Part shown: one piece after another, positions 54,147 to 64,000 of the stretch
Position numbering within the stretch: the first letter of the stretch is position 1
How the letters are laid out: every line of letters begins with the position of its first letter
Origin: Leptobrachium leishanense
Lineage: Eukaryota; Chordata; Amphibia; Anura; Megophryidae
Direction of reading: 5' to 3'
DNA: 64,000 nucleotides
Assembly: GCA_009667805.1 (NCBI GenBank)
Contig: CM019069.1
Location: forward strand, 56,114,422 to 56,178,421
The notes under the pieces: model-generated
Seen by the model: only the letters and a program-made list of their open reading frames with translations
What the model was told of the DNA's origin: nothing
Databases searched by the model: none
Position numbers and translations under genes: made by a program

Positions 54147-54566
54147 CTATAGAAAGCCCTTCGGGCTCATAGTTTTTAATTTAAAGACCCAAAACATTTC
54201 TTTTTTTAACAGATCTTTTTCTCTATTGCCTCCTCGCCATGGTTTCTTTATTTGATCTATACCGGACCATAAAAATTCAGATACTTGGTACTTATTACAA
54301 GTACAATGAACTGGTACTGCATGTTTTTGGACACCTCTTCTGATGTTGCCCATGTGCTCTAATATTCTTTCTTTTAATTTCCTTGTTGTTTGACCAACAT
54401 ACTGGATGCCACAAGGGCATTGTAGCAGATATACAACATATGTTGAGTTGCAGTTAATATATGTATTAATCTTGAAGCTTTCTCCTGTACTGTTACTTGT
54501 AAAAGTTTCCAATCTTTGGGCGTGTGAACAGTTTTCTTTTTGCATGCTAAAGAACATGGTTAACAA
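54147..54566 (-). CDS. GIY-YIG endonuclease domain of a Penelope-like element, partial
   Basis: 139 codons. A cysteine/histidine-containing stretch precedes the GIY-YIG core: STYVVYLLQCPCGIQYVGQT (VVY as GIY, YVG as YIG), followed by TRKLKERILEH with the Arg and Glu-His expected of the family, then HCTCNKYQVSEFLWSGIDQI and a terminal LKTMSPKGFL. Penelope-like elements join this domain to a reverse transcriptase; only the endonuclease end is here. In the element it would nick DNA for integration. It is uninterrupted at this length but lacks its partner, so it is probably nonfunctional. Confidence 0.82.
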   Translation of the reverse strand: MLTMFFSMQKENCSHAQRLETFTSNSTGESFKINTYINCNSTYVVYLLQCPCGIQYVGQTTRKLKERILEHMGNIRRGVQKHAVPVHCTCNKYQVSEFLWSGIDQIKKPWRGGNREKDLLKKEMFWVFKLKTMSPKGFL

Positions 54567-56987
54567 CCCAACTGAAGCTGTTCTAATGCCAAATTGAGGT
54601 GGATTTGGAAGAGTTTCCAGTTATGTAAAGAATATATTTATACATACGTACAAAAGTAAATCAAGTTCCCATGTACCTCAAATGGCCCTCGAGACTATTT
54701 GCCCATGTTTAATCCTGGTGTTTTTTTTTTTTTTTCTCCTCTTGCCTAATTTCCATTAATCAGATTGTGTGGTGGGCATGCTACGCATTTCAGCTAGCCT
54801 TTGTGGGCTTCCTCTGACCATCCTAATGTGACAATACAGAGGAAGCTTGTGCCTAAAACCTGTGAGACTTGAGATAAGATGACCTGACTGGAAAGCTTAA
54901 GGCTACGGTCACAAGCGTTTTTTGAGCGGCAAGAACGTCCGTGAGAGTACGTGTTCTTATCACTATGATCACTAAATCTATCCTTGATTAATGCTGAGAC
55001 CTTGTCATTTTTGTGGATGTGAGGTTCTAAATTTTCAATGCTCGGTCTCTATCACGTACTGATGCAGGGCTGGAACTGGCATGTTATACATCCCAAACAA
55101 GACATGATGGATGTTGCTTGATGACCTCAAGGCAGAGGTAAAGCATATTTTCCTGCTAGGTGTGCCTTTACAAAACCGTTTAAGGATTAACTGAAGGGAA
55201 ACCCACTTTCTTGTGTTAAACCTAAAACTGTATACAGTTGAGGACAAACAAGACAAACAAGAAGATCCTCAAAGGAAATCTGTACACAAGTCCACTTAAT
55301 TGTGTCCACGTATGGGATTTAAAAAAAAATTCAATGGTCTCTATTCACTGGTGCGCACATTGTACTGCTGCCAGGTGTTTTATAGTAGCACCACTATGAC
55401 AAGATTGAGGTGCGCTTGCAGAGGTTTGTGGGGTCTGCATTGATTGATTGTCCTCTGCAGCATCTTGTCACAAAAAGTGATTGTAAAGCTTGCTTGGACT
55501 CGCAGTCTTACTCAAAGGCTTCCGTCAGGTTTTACTTTTGAGAAAACTTGACACTTGAACGTGGGGAAATATACGGTACATTAAATAGTATAAAGTTGAC
55601 GTCTCCATGCCTTTTCTACTCTGATGTACACACCTTTTTATTTAGAACAGTTTGCACAGAACATGCCTACGTTTACCTCTTGTGAATTTGAACATGTCGA
55701 CCGGTCCCAATATAAACAATCGGCTATTGCTACTTGACTACAGTAGGCAACTCAAGAATGTCTTGGGTAAACCTCAAGTTACAATTGTAAAACAGTACAT
55801 GCACGCAACCTGTACCATTTCTCGATTTGTCGTCTTGGCACTTCTAAAGTAACAAAGCAGTTGGTAGAGTTCGAATGGATCTATAGTCGCAACCGAAGTT
55901 AAGTGGTCAGGATGGCTAGAGTATATCCCCCCCCAGCTGTCCTGGGGGGGGGCAGGACAGGCTTGGCGAGGTTGAGGTCTCCCAGTGACAAAATTCTGTT
56001 GGACACCATTACAAGCTGACAGTCGATCTTATCCGATGTCTTTTAAGCACCAACAGTTGTATCGGCATCTAAGCCGTCTAATCGATGTATAAACTGACTT
56101 CTGTCGTCTTTTGGAAAAATAAGCTTTTATTTTGGATATGGACATTGAAGGTATAGAATATTAAAATGAACTTTAGAATGGTGTTTTTCTTTGGCTGTAC
56201 GAAAGATTTGCAATGTATATTTCAGGAAGTGCTTAATGCGCACATTTTCCTTCCTCCCACTTTTTGTTTCCTTCATGTGTGTTTTCTTATGAAATGGGGA
56301 AGTTGTACTTGCAGCGAGGCATGAATTATTTTAATACTTGCTCTGTCTGCTTTTCTATGAAATAATAGTTTTTTGATTTTTGAGCTCATGATTTTTGATT
56401 CACTTTATGGCCATTAGAAATGTAAGCCCACCAGCCAGCGACACGGGAATGCTCGTTGGTGGGTCCTGCACTAAACATATTGTGGAAAACCAAAATGGGG
56501 AAAAATTACTTTATTCCTCTTCTTTTTTTTTTTTTTTATGTGAAAAAATTTGGTTTCTTTGGATTTATCTGGGCAAAGGAATAACCTTTTTCAGGCTCTC
56601 AATTCTAAGTGAAGACCCTACAGGATTTTGTTTTTTTGCAAAGTATTCCACTCCCAAAACGCTGAGCCCCAACCCTGGCTCTGAGTGGGATTGCGCTTCT
56701 GGGTAGTTTTTCTTCCTCCTTGTTCTCAGGTGACCCCCACCTTGTTGTAATGGTGTTCTCCAATCACCACATATTCATAGGGATATATGAGAACAAAAGA
56801 TAAGAGCAAGAAGAGCACACTCCAAGATTTTCCGCCAAGTTAGAACTTACTCTTGATGGAGCTACCATAGCTCGAAGTGGAACGCCTATGGATTTTTTGC
56901 TGGAAAAACCTAATAAAAACAACTGGATTCCGGGACGTGGTCTTTTAATTTTTTTTTATTAAAACCTAATCTAAAATAAATAGTCAT

Positions 56988-57030
56988 GTCTCCCAGGATG
57001 CGTTTCGCCGCTCCAGGCAGCTTCAACCTA
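56988..57030 (-). ncRNA. Degenerate hammerhead-like remnant
   Basis: On the minus strand a helix II GCUGCC...GGC, GAAA and CGCAUC remain, but the CUGAUGA core is reduced to GGUUGA. Probably a dead Penelope terminal remnant. Confidence 0.4.
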
Positions 57031-57351
57031 GAAAATTCTAGGTTAGCTATTTAAACCTAACCAGATACCAGTTACAACTCGCAGTATACTGCTGCAATTT
57101 GTAAGTAAATTTTTTTTTTTTTCTACGATGACCCCATGAGGGTAATAACTTGCTGTGACTGCATGTTTGTTTGTTTTTTATCAAGGTCCTATTTAGGCTT
57201 ACTTATATTAAAAGCTAAGTTTTAATTTCCTTGTGATTTACGTTTTGAAACGAGTCCGTACAATAATCGGGTTTTCAGTAAAGCCTACTGAAAAATGACA
57301 AATGATGACTTTGCATTCATAGCACTCGCATGAATTCTTTGGATCCTCTAG

Positions 57352-57490
57352 AGCAGGGCTGTAAAACTCCAGCCCCCCCCCCGATGTTTCTGAATTGCAA
57401 TGTCAATGTTTCCCTGGCCATCTAATGCATTGAAAGAATTCTGGGAATTGTAGGCATAAACACCTGAGGGGGTGAGTTTGACAGCCGTGT
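57352..57490. repeat. Short hAT-like MITE
   Basis: GAGCAGGGCTGTAAAACTCCA with a C9 run at the left; GGGGTGAGTTTGACAGCCGTG inverse at the right; GAATTCTGGGAATTGTAGG inside. Confidence 0.6.
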
Positions 57491-57506
57491 CTAGAGTATT
57501 TCTTTG

Positions 57507-58010
57507 CTACAGGTTGCTGTGCAACTTCTGCTTACCACTGTAGCTCCATGCGAAACAGAACACATCAGAGGCTTTGGTTTACTTGAATGGCCTTTAAAGT
57601 GTAAGCCCACCTGCCACGTCACAGCTCCTCTGGTCAGGTGGGTCCTAGCTAATGAAACCAAAAGCTGTTTTCTAAGCAACCACATATTCTCATGCTGCGT
57701 CTCCTGTATCCCCAGCTTGGTAATTTTTGCTGCTGCCTCTTTCCGTGTTTTTTTTTTTTTATCATCCCAAAGTTGATGTGTTCCTGGTGAGGGTGTAAAT
57801 ATAAACCCACCAGTCTCTCTTGGCTGAGGAGCAGCATGGAGGATATGTGGTTGCTTTTAGAAAGCAGCTTTTGGTTTCATTAGGTTAGGACCCACCTGAC
57901 CAGAAGTGCCATGACCTGGCAGGTGAGCTTACACTTTAATGGCCATTCAAGTAAACCAAAACATCATTTTTTTTTTCTTTGCATGGAGCTACAGTGGTTA
58001 AGCGCAAATG
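57507..58010. repeat. ~500 bp inverted-repeat element
   Basis: The left arm (TAGCTCCATGCGAAACAG, GGTTTACTTGAATGGCC, CTGGTCAGGTGGGTCCTAGC, AAGCAACCACATATTC) pairs with the right arm (GATATGTGGTTGCTTTTAG, GGACCCACCTGACCAG, GGCCATTCAAGTAAACC, GCATGGAGCTACAGTGG). A half-copy with AAGCCCACCAGCCAG is at 56395-56480. Confidence 0.85.
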
Positions 58011-58167
58011 ACAACCTTTGTTTTTTATGTTTTATACATGAAGTTGGCTCGATACTTCTGGTCTCTGCAGCCACCCTGGTAGGGAATAGGCGTGAAAATG
58101 TTTTTTTTTCTGCTGTGCAACTTCCGTCTGTCCTGTGAAAGTACTAATGCTGCAGGACCATCTACAC

Positions 58168-58352
58168 CAGTGTTTCCCAAACCGGTCCTCAGGGACCCTA
58201 CGCCTCGCCAGGTTTGCCAGATATGTGAAGCGCAGCACAGGTGATATGATTTGCTGCTCAGTGATTGCAGGATTCAGTCTGCATTTCCCTAAAGTGATCT
58301 GCAAAATCTGGCCTGTTTGAGGGTCCCGAGGACAGGTTTGGGAAACCTTGAT
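58168..58352. mobile_element. hAT-like MITE (CAGTGTTTCCCAAACCGG type), intact
   Basis: CAGTGTTTCCCAAACCGGTCC at the left, GGACAGGTTTGGGAAACCTTG inverse at the right, GCTCAGTGATTG inside. It is the uninterrupted counterpart of 24490-25925. Confidence 0.8.
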
Positions 58353-58527
58353 CTACACACTCACTGTATCTAGGTGACCTAGTTCGTTCATCTGGGAAAG
58401 TGGCCACGATATTGCACTAAAAATAATAGATTTTGTCACACTCTCATTGTCTGTTATGCGTGTTCTTGTTTTTTTTTGTCTTCAAATCTTTCTCTAATAC
58501 TGGGGTTATTAATAAGCTTGTGCTTTA

Positions 58528-58927
58528 GGCTGGGGTCAGACGAAGCGGTGCGTTTAGGCGCATTTTATTACGGCCATGGTAGCAGCAAATGACGGCCAAC
58601 GCAGGCCCACACACTAATTACGGCCGCACGAAAGTTCGGTAAAGCAAGCGGCAAACTAATGCATTTTCGCAAGCATGTCAAACCGCTAGTACTGACGTAC
58701 AGAGTGCGCTGCGTCCGTCCGCATGATTAGGAGACGTCAGACGCTGCTCGTGTCCGGCCAACATAACGTCCAGACACCCAAAGTTTCCTGGTTTGGATCT
58801 GTAAAAATCATGGCCGAAATTGCGCATTGTATGACCGCTATCGCATCTTCCGTGAAAAAATGCATTCGGACGCATCAGCGCACTTTTTGACGGTAGACAT
58901 GAAAAATGCGTTTGTCTGACCCTAGCC
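58528..58927. repeat. GTCAGAC inverted-repeat element (family A), copy 8
   Basis: Termini GGCTGGGGTCAGACGAAGC and GTCTGACCCTAGCC. The inner CCGGCCAACATAACGTCCAG block places it with copies 1, 3, 5 and 6. Confidence 0.85.
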
Positions 58928-59334
58928 TTAAGCTACAACATCTCCAAAAAGACACTTGCCCAACCAAAGACTTTAGAACGTATATTCTTCTAGTTCAATA
59001 GACATTGTGTGAATTTTGTGCATATTCCTAGCTTTTACCCATTGTGATTGAGAAACCTGAAATTGCAAAGGTATTCTGTACGTGACATACCTCTGATACC
59101 TCTGATACATCTTCTCAACCTGTGTAGTACAGTGGTAACACAGGAGTTCTTCAATACATTACACATAATATGCTTACCACTGGTGTGTGCTGCCTGTTAC
59201 ATTAGGTTGTGCCATGGAACGTTTATTAACCTCCCTGGCGGCCTGATTCTTCCTAACTTTCATGTCCAAACTTTCATGTTGACAAGCCCAATAACTCCTA
59301 GAATTTTACTTCTGGCCCTATGTCTGGTATATTC

Positions 59335-60038
59335 CATGGACGTGCAGTCAGGGCCTCCCCTGCCATTTCAGTAAATGTGCTGTAATGACATGTATGTATA
59401 TTTAATCTGTACATAAAATGTTATTCATTGAAAAAGTTCTCTCACCTCTCCACGCACCCATGCTGTGCTTCTCTGTTCCCCGCTTTTTTTCTCTCCGTAC
59501 TTTCAGTTTGCCTGTGTGTGTTTCACTACAGACAGCAGGGGCAGCACTGAGCCAGCATAGCCTACGCAATTTGCGCAGCTAAACGCTATGCTAATTGCGT
59601 AGCTCAAGCTGACTTCCTGGTTCTACGCTCTTCAGTGCCTCACTGAGAGCAATTGAAAGCTTGAGCCAATGGGAAAGCTCCACTGGTCTCAAGCAATTCT
59701 TTTTTTTTTTTTTTTTAAACCCACCCCCCCCCCCCTCCCATGGGAGGCAGAGCTCCCCATGGATTGATTGACGCAGGACAGTCATGTGACTGTCCTCGTC
59801 AGTCGTGGGGGGTGGGCAGGCAGAGCTCAGCAGTCAGCATGTGTGTAAGTGCATGCTCTTGGAACTGTGTAAAACAAAGAAAAAAAAATAATTTAAACTT
59901 TACTTTATAAATAGGGAAACTCTATTCTCCTATATAACGATGATCAAATGCGTAAATTGCGACTGTGTAACCCTGTGTATATCTGGCTCTGATACTAGCC
60001 AATGCCTCACCAGCCACTGATCTCACCACACGTCCCTG
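59335..60038 (-). mobile_element. hAT-type nonautonomous transposon, 704 bp
   Basis: Left end CATGGACGTGCAGTCAGGG, right end ACCACACGTCCCTG, the same termini as 24572-25803 in inverse orientation. It has a perfect 8 bp GTATATTC duplication at 59327-59334 and 60039-60046. Shared internal blocks include GCTTTCCCAT and GCGCAAATTGCGTA on the opposite strand. No transposase. Confidence 0.88.
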
Positions 60039-61580
60039 GTATATTCTATATACAATTGACTCAGTCCCAGCTTTAACATGGTTCTGAATAATCTAGTATG
60101 AAGCAAACGAGTGCTTTAATATGTGACGAGCACATAGGGGCAATACGCACACATCTGTGTTTTAGTTTGGCAAAGTATATCCCATGATGGCCGTGTGACT
60201 GTCCTACACCTGAGTGCCATGATCCGATATTCAATGCAGGTGCAAATTAAGAGCTTTAGCTCAAAGTGGAAAACTAGGCTACTAATGCTAGTCTCACACG
60301 TTCCAATAAGATCGGGTGGAATGTAAAGTCTTGCTCAGGGATATGTTAATGAAGTCTCTACATAGTGCTACAGGTTGTGTTGGTCAACATTTTATCTGAT
60401 ACAGGCTTGTCCAGTATTGCCCGTCGGCCACACACAACCCGCAGAGCCCACAAATGTGGCCGGTGTCTCGCCAGCAGTTCTAGGCCAGAGACTTCGCACA
60501 GGTTTGTAGCTTGGTTTTGGACTCTTGCAACATGACGCCATGGCTTCGCAGAGCTGCGGATTCAAGCCGTTTTTGCTTCCAGCAGAGCCAGGGATTTCAG
60601 CGACCTCAAGCTCCAGCAGGTGCTGACATTACAGGTGTCTGTTTTTAGGGGGTGGGGGGTTAAATTGAGTGAATTATTTGAGGGGAAGGGAACAACACAA
60701 CCGTAAAACACCAAGTAATGTGCAGTTTGTATCAGACACAGTAATACCCCCCCCCCCTTGTACTATATAACTGAGGTACATATACAATGTTAAACTTAAT
60801 TCTCAGTTTGTGACTAAATTCCTGTGCCTAACACAGGCCAATGTCTTTATTCTCTAAGAGTGTACCCACTATTCTAGATTGCGTGAATAATTTCTCTATC
60901 AATGCTTATGACCGGATCCATGGGTTTCTATATAGTGGCATTTTGTGCGCGCATCCTATACATTTGGCTCTCCATTCCTACGCTGCTGATGGCCTCTGCT
61001 CAATTAATTTTGTTTCTTTTTAGAGTTGAATTTTAATCCCCTTTTACCTCTCCATGCGCAGCTGCCACTCTTCAGGTCAAGAACTCCAAAGCCTGGAAGT
61101 TCCTGAAGCTTTATTGCGCAACTTGCGTAGCATAAGAAACACAAATTGTGTAAAGTGCACAAGTCCTGTAGCACCTGTGCAGAACGATGGATTGGAGCTA
61201 TACACGCATTTGCAGATCCAATCCATTGGCTGCCTCTGAGATCACTCGGTATTGCAGGAGCTCGTCTCCGAGGGTGACGACGGCACGCTCTCTTCGTGTT
61301 GCTGTCACTGGTGACCGGCAGCCGGGAACATCAAAATCCTTGCAGCTGGTGACACTGGGTGGGGTCGAACGTTTCCATTTCACCCTGCGATTTCTCCAAA
61401 TCGGAGAAAAGGGGAGCACTCCTCGCACACTGACCACTTTAAAAATATGCAGGGGACAGGATGAGTAGTGTTCGTTTTAATCCTTTAACTATCTTGACCT
61501 CAGTGTCCTTTGTCACTTGTAAGGGCTTTGAAGAAACCCTAACTTTTCAAATTTGTAATCTGACCATCTTCAATCTCTCG

Positions 61581-61914
61581 ACGGCTGCGATCACACAAGC
61601 GCAAGGAGCGCGTCCTTGTGACCGCACTTCTTGGTGTCTGTCGCAGCTTTGTCACAGGTTGGTCAGGGAGGTCCACACTGGGTATCGTGCGCACGAATTG
61701 CGTGCGCTACGACCTATGTGATTTCAGCCTCCCCGTCAAAAAGCTATGATGGATGCTGACGCGTCTACAAAGCGTGATCCTCCATAGGAGGATCATGCTT
61801 TGTAGCACTGCGCACACTAACTGCGCTCAGCGATGTGGTCACTCAGGCGTCAGAGTGGAACACCCACTCTCACGGATGTTCCTTCCGCTCTCAAACGCTT
61901 GTGATCGCAGCCTT
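61581..61914. repeat. Palindromic element with GATCCTCC centre (family D), copy
   Basis: ACGGCTGCGATCACACAAGC at the left, GCTTGTGATCGCAGCC at the right, with centre GATCCTCCATAGGAGGATC. It also has the GTTCCTTCC arm seen in the 13.4 kb copy. Confidence 0.8.
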
Positions 61915-63394
61915 AACTGTTTCAATTGGAATGGCTAAAATTTGCAACACTCGGTGTATGGATAATATAGTTTGAACTCAAAGGCGTGATCTAAAAGATG
62001 TGCCCTGATAATAATTCACTGGGAAACAATGTATCAGTCCTATGTGTGGACCTTCATCAATATTTGTGTGTATGGGAATAAAGTAACACTGCATTATACA
62101 CAAAACATGAAAAGCTTCAGTGACAGGAAACAGAAGTTGTGCTTAGTTACACACTCTTTATTTAAACAAAGGAAGTCTTAAATGGTGTACTCCCTCCCAC
62201 AGACTCTAAATGTCATTCGTTTTGCAATGGGTTTGCTTTATCAATTCCATGTGTTTTCCCAGCACATTATGATAAGCATATGTTTCCTTTTCAAAGATGG
62301 CATTTTAACTTTTTAGTACAGTCTAGATCAAATGCTAGCACCTAAAAATTCCGCTCGAAATTACTTTTTACAAATTCTTGTGACTACAAAGGAAAAAAGT
62401 CTAACTTTTTTTAGCTTTTATGGAATACAGTACATAGTTCTTCGATCATGAGTACATATCTCCTTTCTCAGGTCAGCAGTGGTTATTATATCAAATTGTC
62501 AAATTAACACTATATCTCTTAATAAACCTATCAATGGTTACCACTACACAACACGATGGTATTGGTTGCGTGATGCAGTAAACCACTCAAATGCTGTTGG
62601 GTTTATGTATCACCTTCCTAAGTTATCTTCCAATTTTAAATGTTTATGGAAGAACACTTCTAGGTGACCCGTTTGTTAATCCTCCTTGCAATTGGAATTG
62701 TGTTTATTAGAATACTTTTTGTAAATAAATGAGGTTCAGACATCAACTGTAACAAGCTAGTGACTGTGCCGTTTAACTTCCAGAGTATTTCCCAGGGACT
62801 CTAACTATCAAATCTAGAATGTTAGGGTCTATATATAAACCTTTCTGATATACAAATAATCATACATATATCTCTAAAATGCCCTGAGACTGAACAGTAC
62901 ACTGGGATGAGTTCGGTAAGAACAGTAACCATTCTACTTAGTCAATACAGTCATATAAGATTGAACAATTTATGTGCAAGATAATTGCTTGGGTTCTCAA
63001 AAAGGAAATAACCCTATATACAGACTCAATACTTGCAATTCTACTTTAGAAACTAGTGTCGATACTAAGGTCTATATAGAAACACTTTATGTTACCGTAT
63101 GCTTCGTCATTCCTTTACTATCGCATAATTATTCCAGTGCAATAGAAGTAATACACCGCAGTATTGTGGTCTATATGATTACTGGAAAAAGCGCAAACCT
63201 TCGAGGGTTCGTATGATAGGAAAGAGAGCTAGATTGTTGTATTGCTCTGTGGCTATCAAGGATACACAATGAATGATTCTATATAAGCATCAACCTTGCA
63301 GAACTCCATATACAGCACAGTCACTAGGAGTATAACCAGAGACCCATGACCACCATGAGAATAAATGTATGCACACCAAAATAGACTGTATATA

Positions 63395-63439
63395 TCTCAA
63401 CGCGTTTCGCTGTACAAATTCAGCATCATCAGGAGTAAC
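63395..63439 (-). ncRNA. Hammerhead-like motif, core intact, helix I short
   Basis: On the minus strand: ACUC / CUGAUGA / U + GCUG...CAGC helix II / GAAA / CGCG / UU / GAGA. The core is intact and helix II is 4 bp with one extra U before it; helix I has only 3 bp (CUC/GAG). The flanking 62.1-63.5 kb is AT-rich without a recognised frame and may be a Penelope terminal region. Confidence 0.55.
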
Positions 63440-63530
63440 GATTCGCTCGCACGCACACAACCATCCAAGCTAAAAGACAGAATGAAATGAAAAGCTTTTA
63501 GTTTAACATTTACAAAGGTCATCAAACATT

Positions 63531-63820
63531 AAGGCTGGGTTCACACTTGTGCGTTTTTACTTGCGCAAACGTAAAAAAATGTGCGAACGCGCGTTGCAGC
63601 GCGTTCACGGCCATAGACTGCAGAGTGAACACACTGCAAATACGCCCCAAAAAAGCTCCCGTACTTCTTTGGGCGTAGGACGTTTTACAGCGTGTTCCTG
63701 CACGCTGTAAAACGCCCAGGTGTGAACGGGTCCCATAGGAAATCATGGGATTTCCGTGTCTTGGCGTTTTACAGCGTGCAGGAACGCGCTGTAAAACGCT
63801 GAGGTGTGAACCCAGCCTAA
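63531..63820. repeat. Palindromic element, TTCACAC ends (possibly family D relative)
   Basis: AAGGCTGGGTTCACACTTGTG at the left and AGGTGTGAACCCAGCCT at the right. GTTTTACAGCGTG repeats are arranged in both orientations, with a dyad at CCCATAGGAAATCATGGG. Confidence 0.8.
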
Positions 63821-64000
63821 AGCTATAGCCATGTCGCAAACTGTCATAAATTATTTATGGTTCTAGTATTAAATGACTTGTCTGTTCTAAGCCTGGAGTA
63901 AACTTGACCAATGCTCTGCTAAAGGTCTACAGATTTGTCCCGTTTATGTGTCTAATAACTTGGCTAGAGCCTTTTTAAAGTACTCTTGTAATGCGATCTG

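Larger units (their letters stand above)
53400..54640 (-). mobile_element. Penelope-like retroelement fragment (endonuclease and 3' region)
   Basis: The coding part is at 54147-54566 on the minus strand, open to ~54625. Its 3' side (53481-54146) has a CpG-rich, partly duplicated region and a hammerhead-like motif. Reverse transcriptase is missing, so it is 5'-truncated or deleted. A second hammerhead-like remnant (AGCCCACAAAGGCT then GAAATGCG on the minus strand, 54760-54830) lies on its other side. Confidence 0.8.
47955..64000 (+). other. ITPRID2 intron 8 (incomplete)
   Basis: At least 16 kb; no further ITPRID2 exon was found. Contents are the hairpin at 49.5 kb, palindromic elements, the Penelope-like fragment, hAT-type elements and hammerhead-like motifs. 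48.0-49.4, 49.65-50.65, 55.0-56.4, 60.05-61.55 and 61.95-63.38 kb hold nothing I can name. Confidence 0.8.

Noticed and set aside
62479..63216. Short frames near the right edge
   Set aside because: AT-rich, no domain recognised; the region probably belongs to a retroelement terminal repeat.
47955..64000. Search for the next ITPRID2 exon
   Set aside because: No segment encodes the expected acidic/serine-rich continuation or later conserved blocks; the exon must be beyond the window.

Overview
The window is animal nuclear DNA, most likely from a frog. It holds the 5' part of one conserved vertebrate gene, spread over about 42 kb and buried in transposable elements. The gene is recognised from its protein as ITPRID2 (older names SSFA2, KRAP), which binds inositol-trisphosphate receptors. 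It lies on the + strand. Eight coding exons were placed with matching splice phases: 5700-5871, 11293-11338, 38032-38087, 40478-40534, 46365-46407, 46512-46610, 46873-47081 and 47281-47954. They join into 452 codons without a stop. The large central and C-terminal exons are absent, so the gene runs off the right edge and intron 8 is longer than 16 kb. No other host gene was recognised. The frog assignment is inference: it rests on vertebrate gene content plus a mixture of elements that I associate with anuran genomes.

Layout. Positions 1-5.2 kb are intergenic, with a ~130 bp tandem repeat, inverted-repeat elements and two minisatellites. A CpG-rich promoter/5' UTR and exon 1 lie at 5.2-5.9 kb. 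Intron 1 (5.9-11.3 kb) has a 33 bp minisatellite and a short solo LTR with a perfect target duplication. Intron 2 (26.7 kb) has a decayed Tc1/mariner transposon, an L2/CR1-like LINE, a hAT-type element nested in an older element, a ~1 kb inverted repeat, a triple stem-loop cluster with a nested element, a cluster of three SINEs of different ages, and a compact hammerhead-ribozyme motif. Introns 3 and 4 hold a LINE 3' end, whose tail is shared with the SINE, and a SINE split by an 830 bp solo LTR. Exons 5-8 are clustered at 46.4-48.0 kb. Intron 8 (48-64 kb) has a Penelope-like element with a GIY-YIG endonuclease and a hammerhead motif, a second hAT-type element with a perfect 8 bp duplication, and many inverted-repeat elements.

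The host gene is ordinary in its coding sequence. The unusual content is in the mobile DNA: hammerhead-like motifs linked to Penelope-type sequence, nested insertions whose empty sites can be read from sister copies in the same window, a SINE and LINE that share a 3' tail, and several families of near-palindromic elements with no visible coding capacity.
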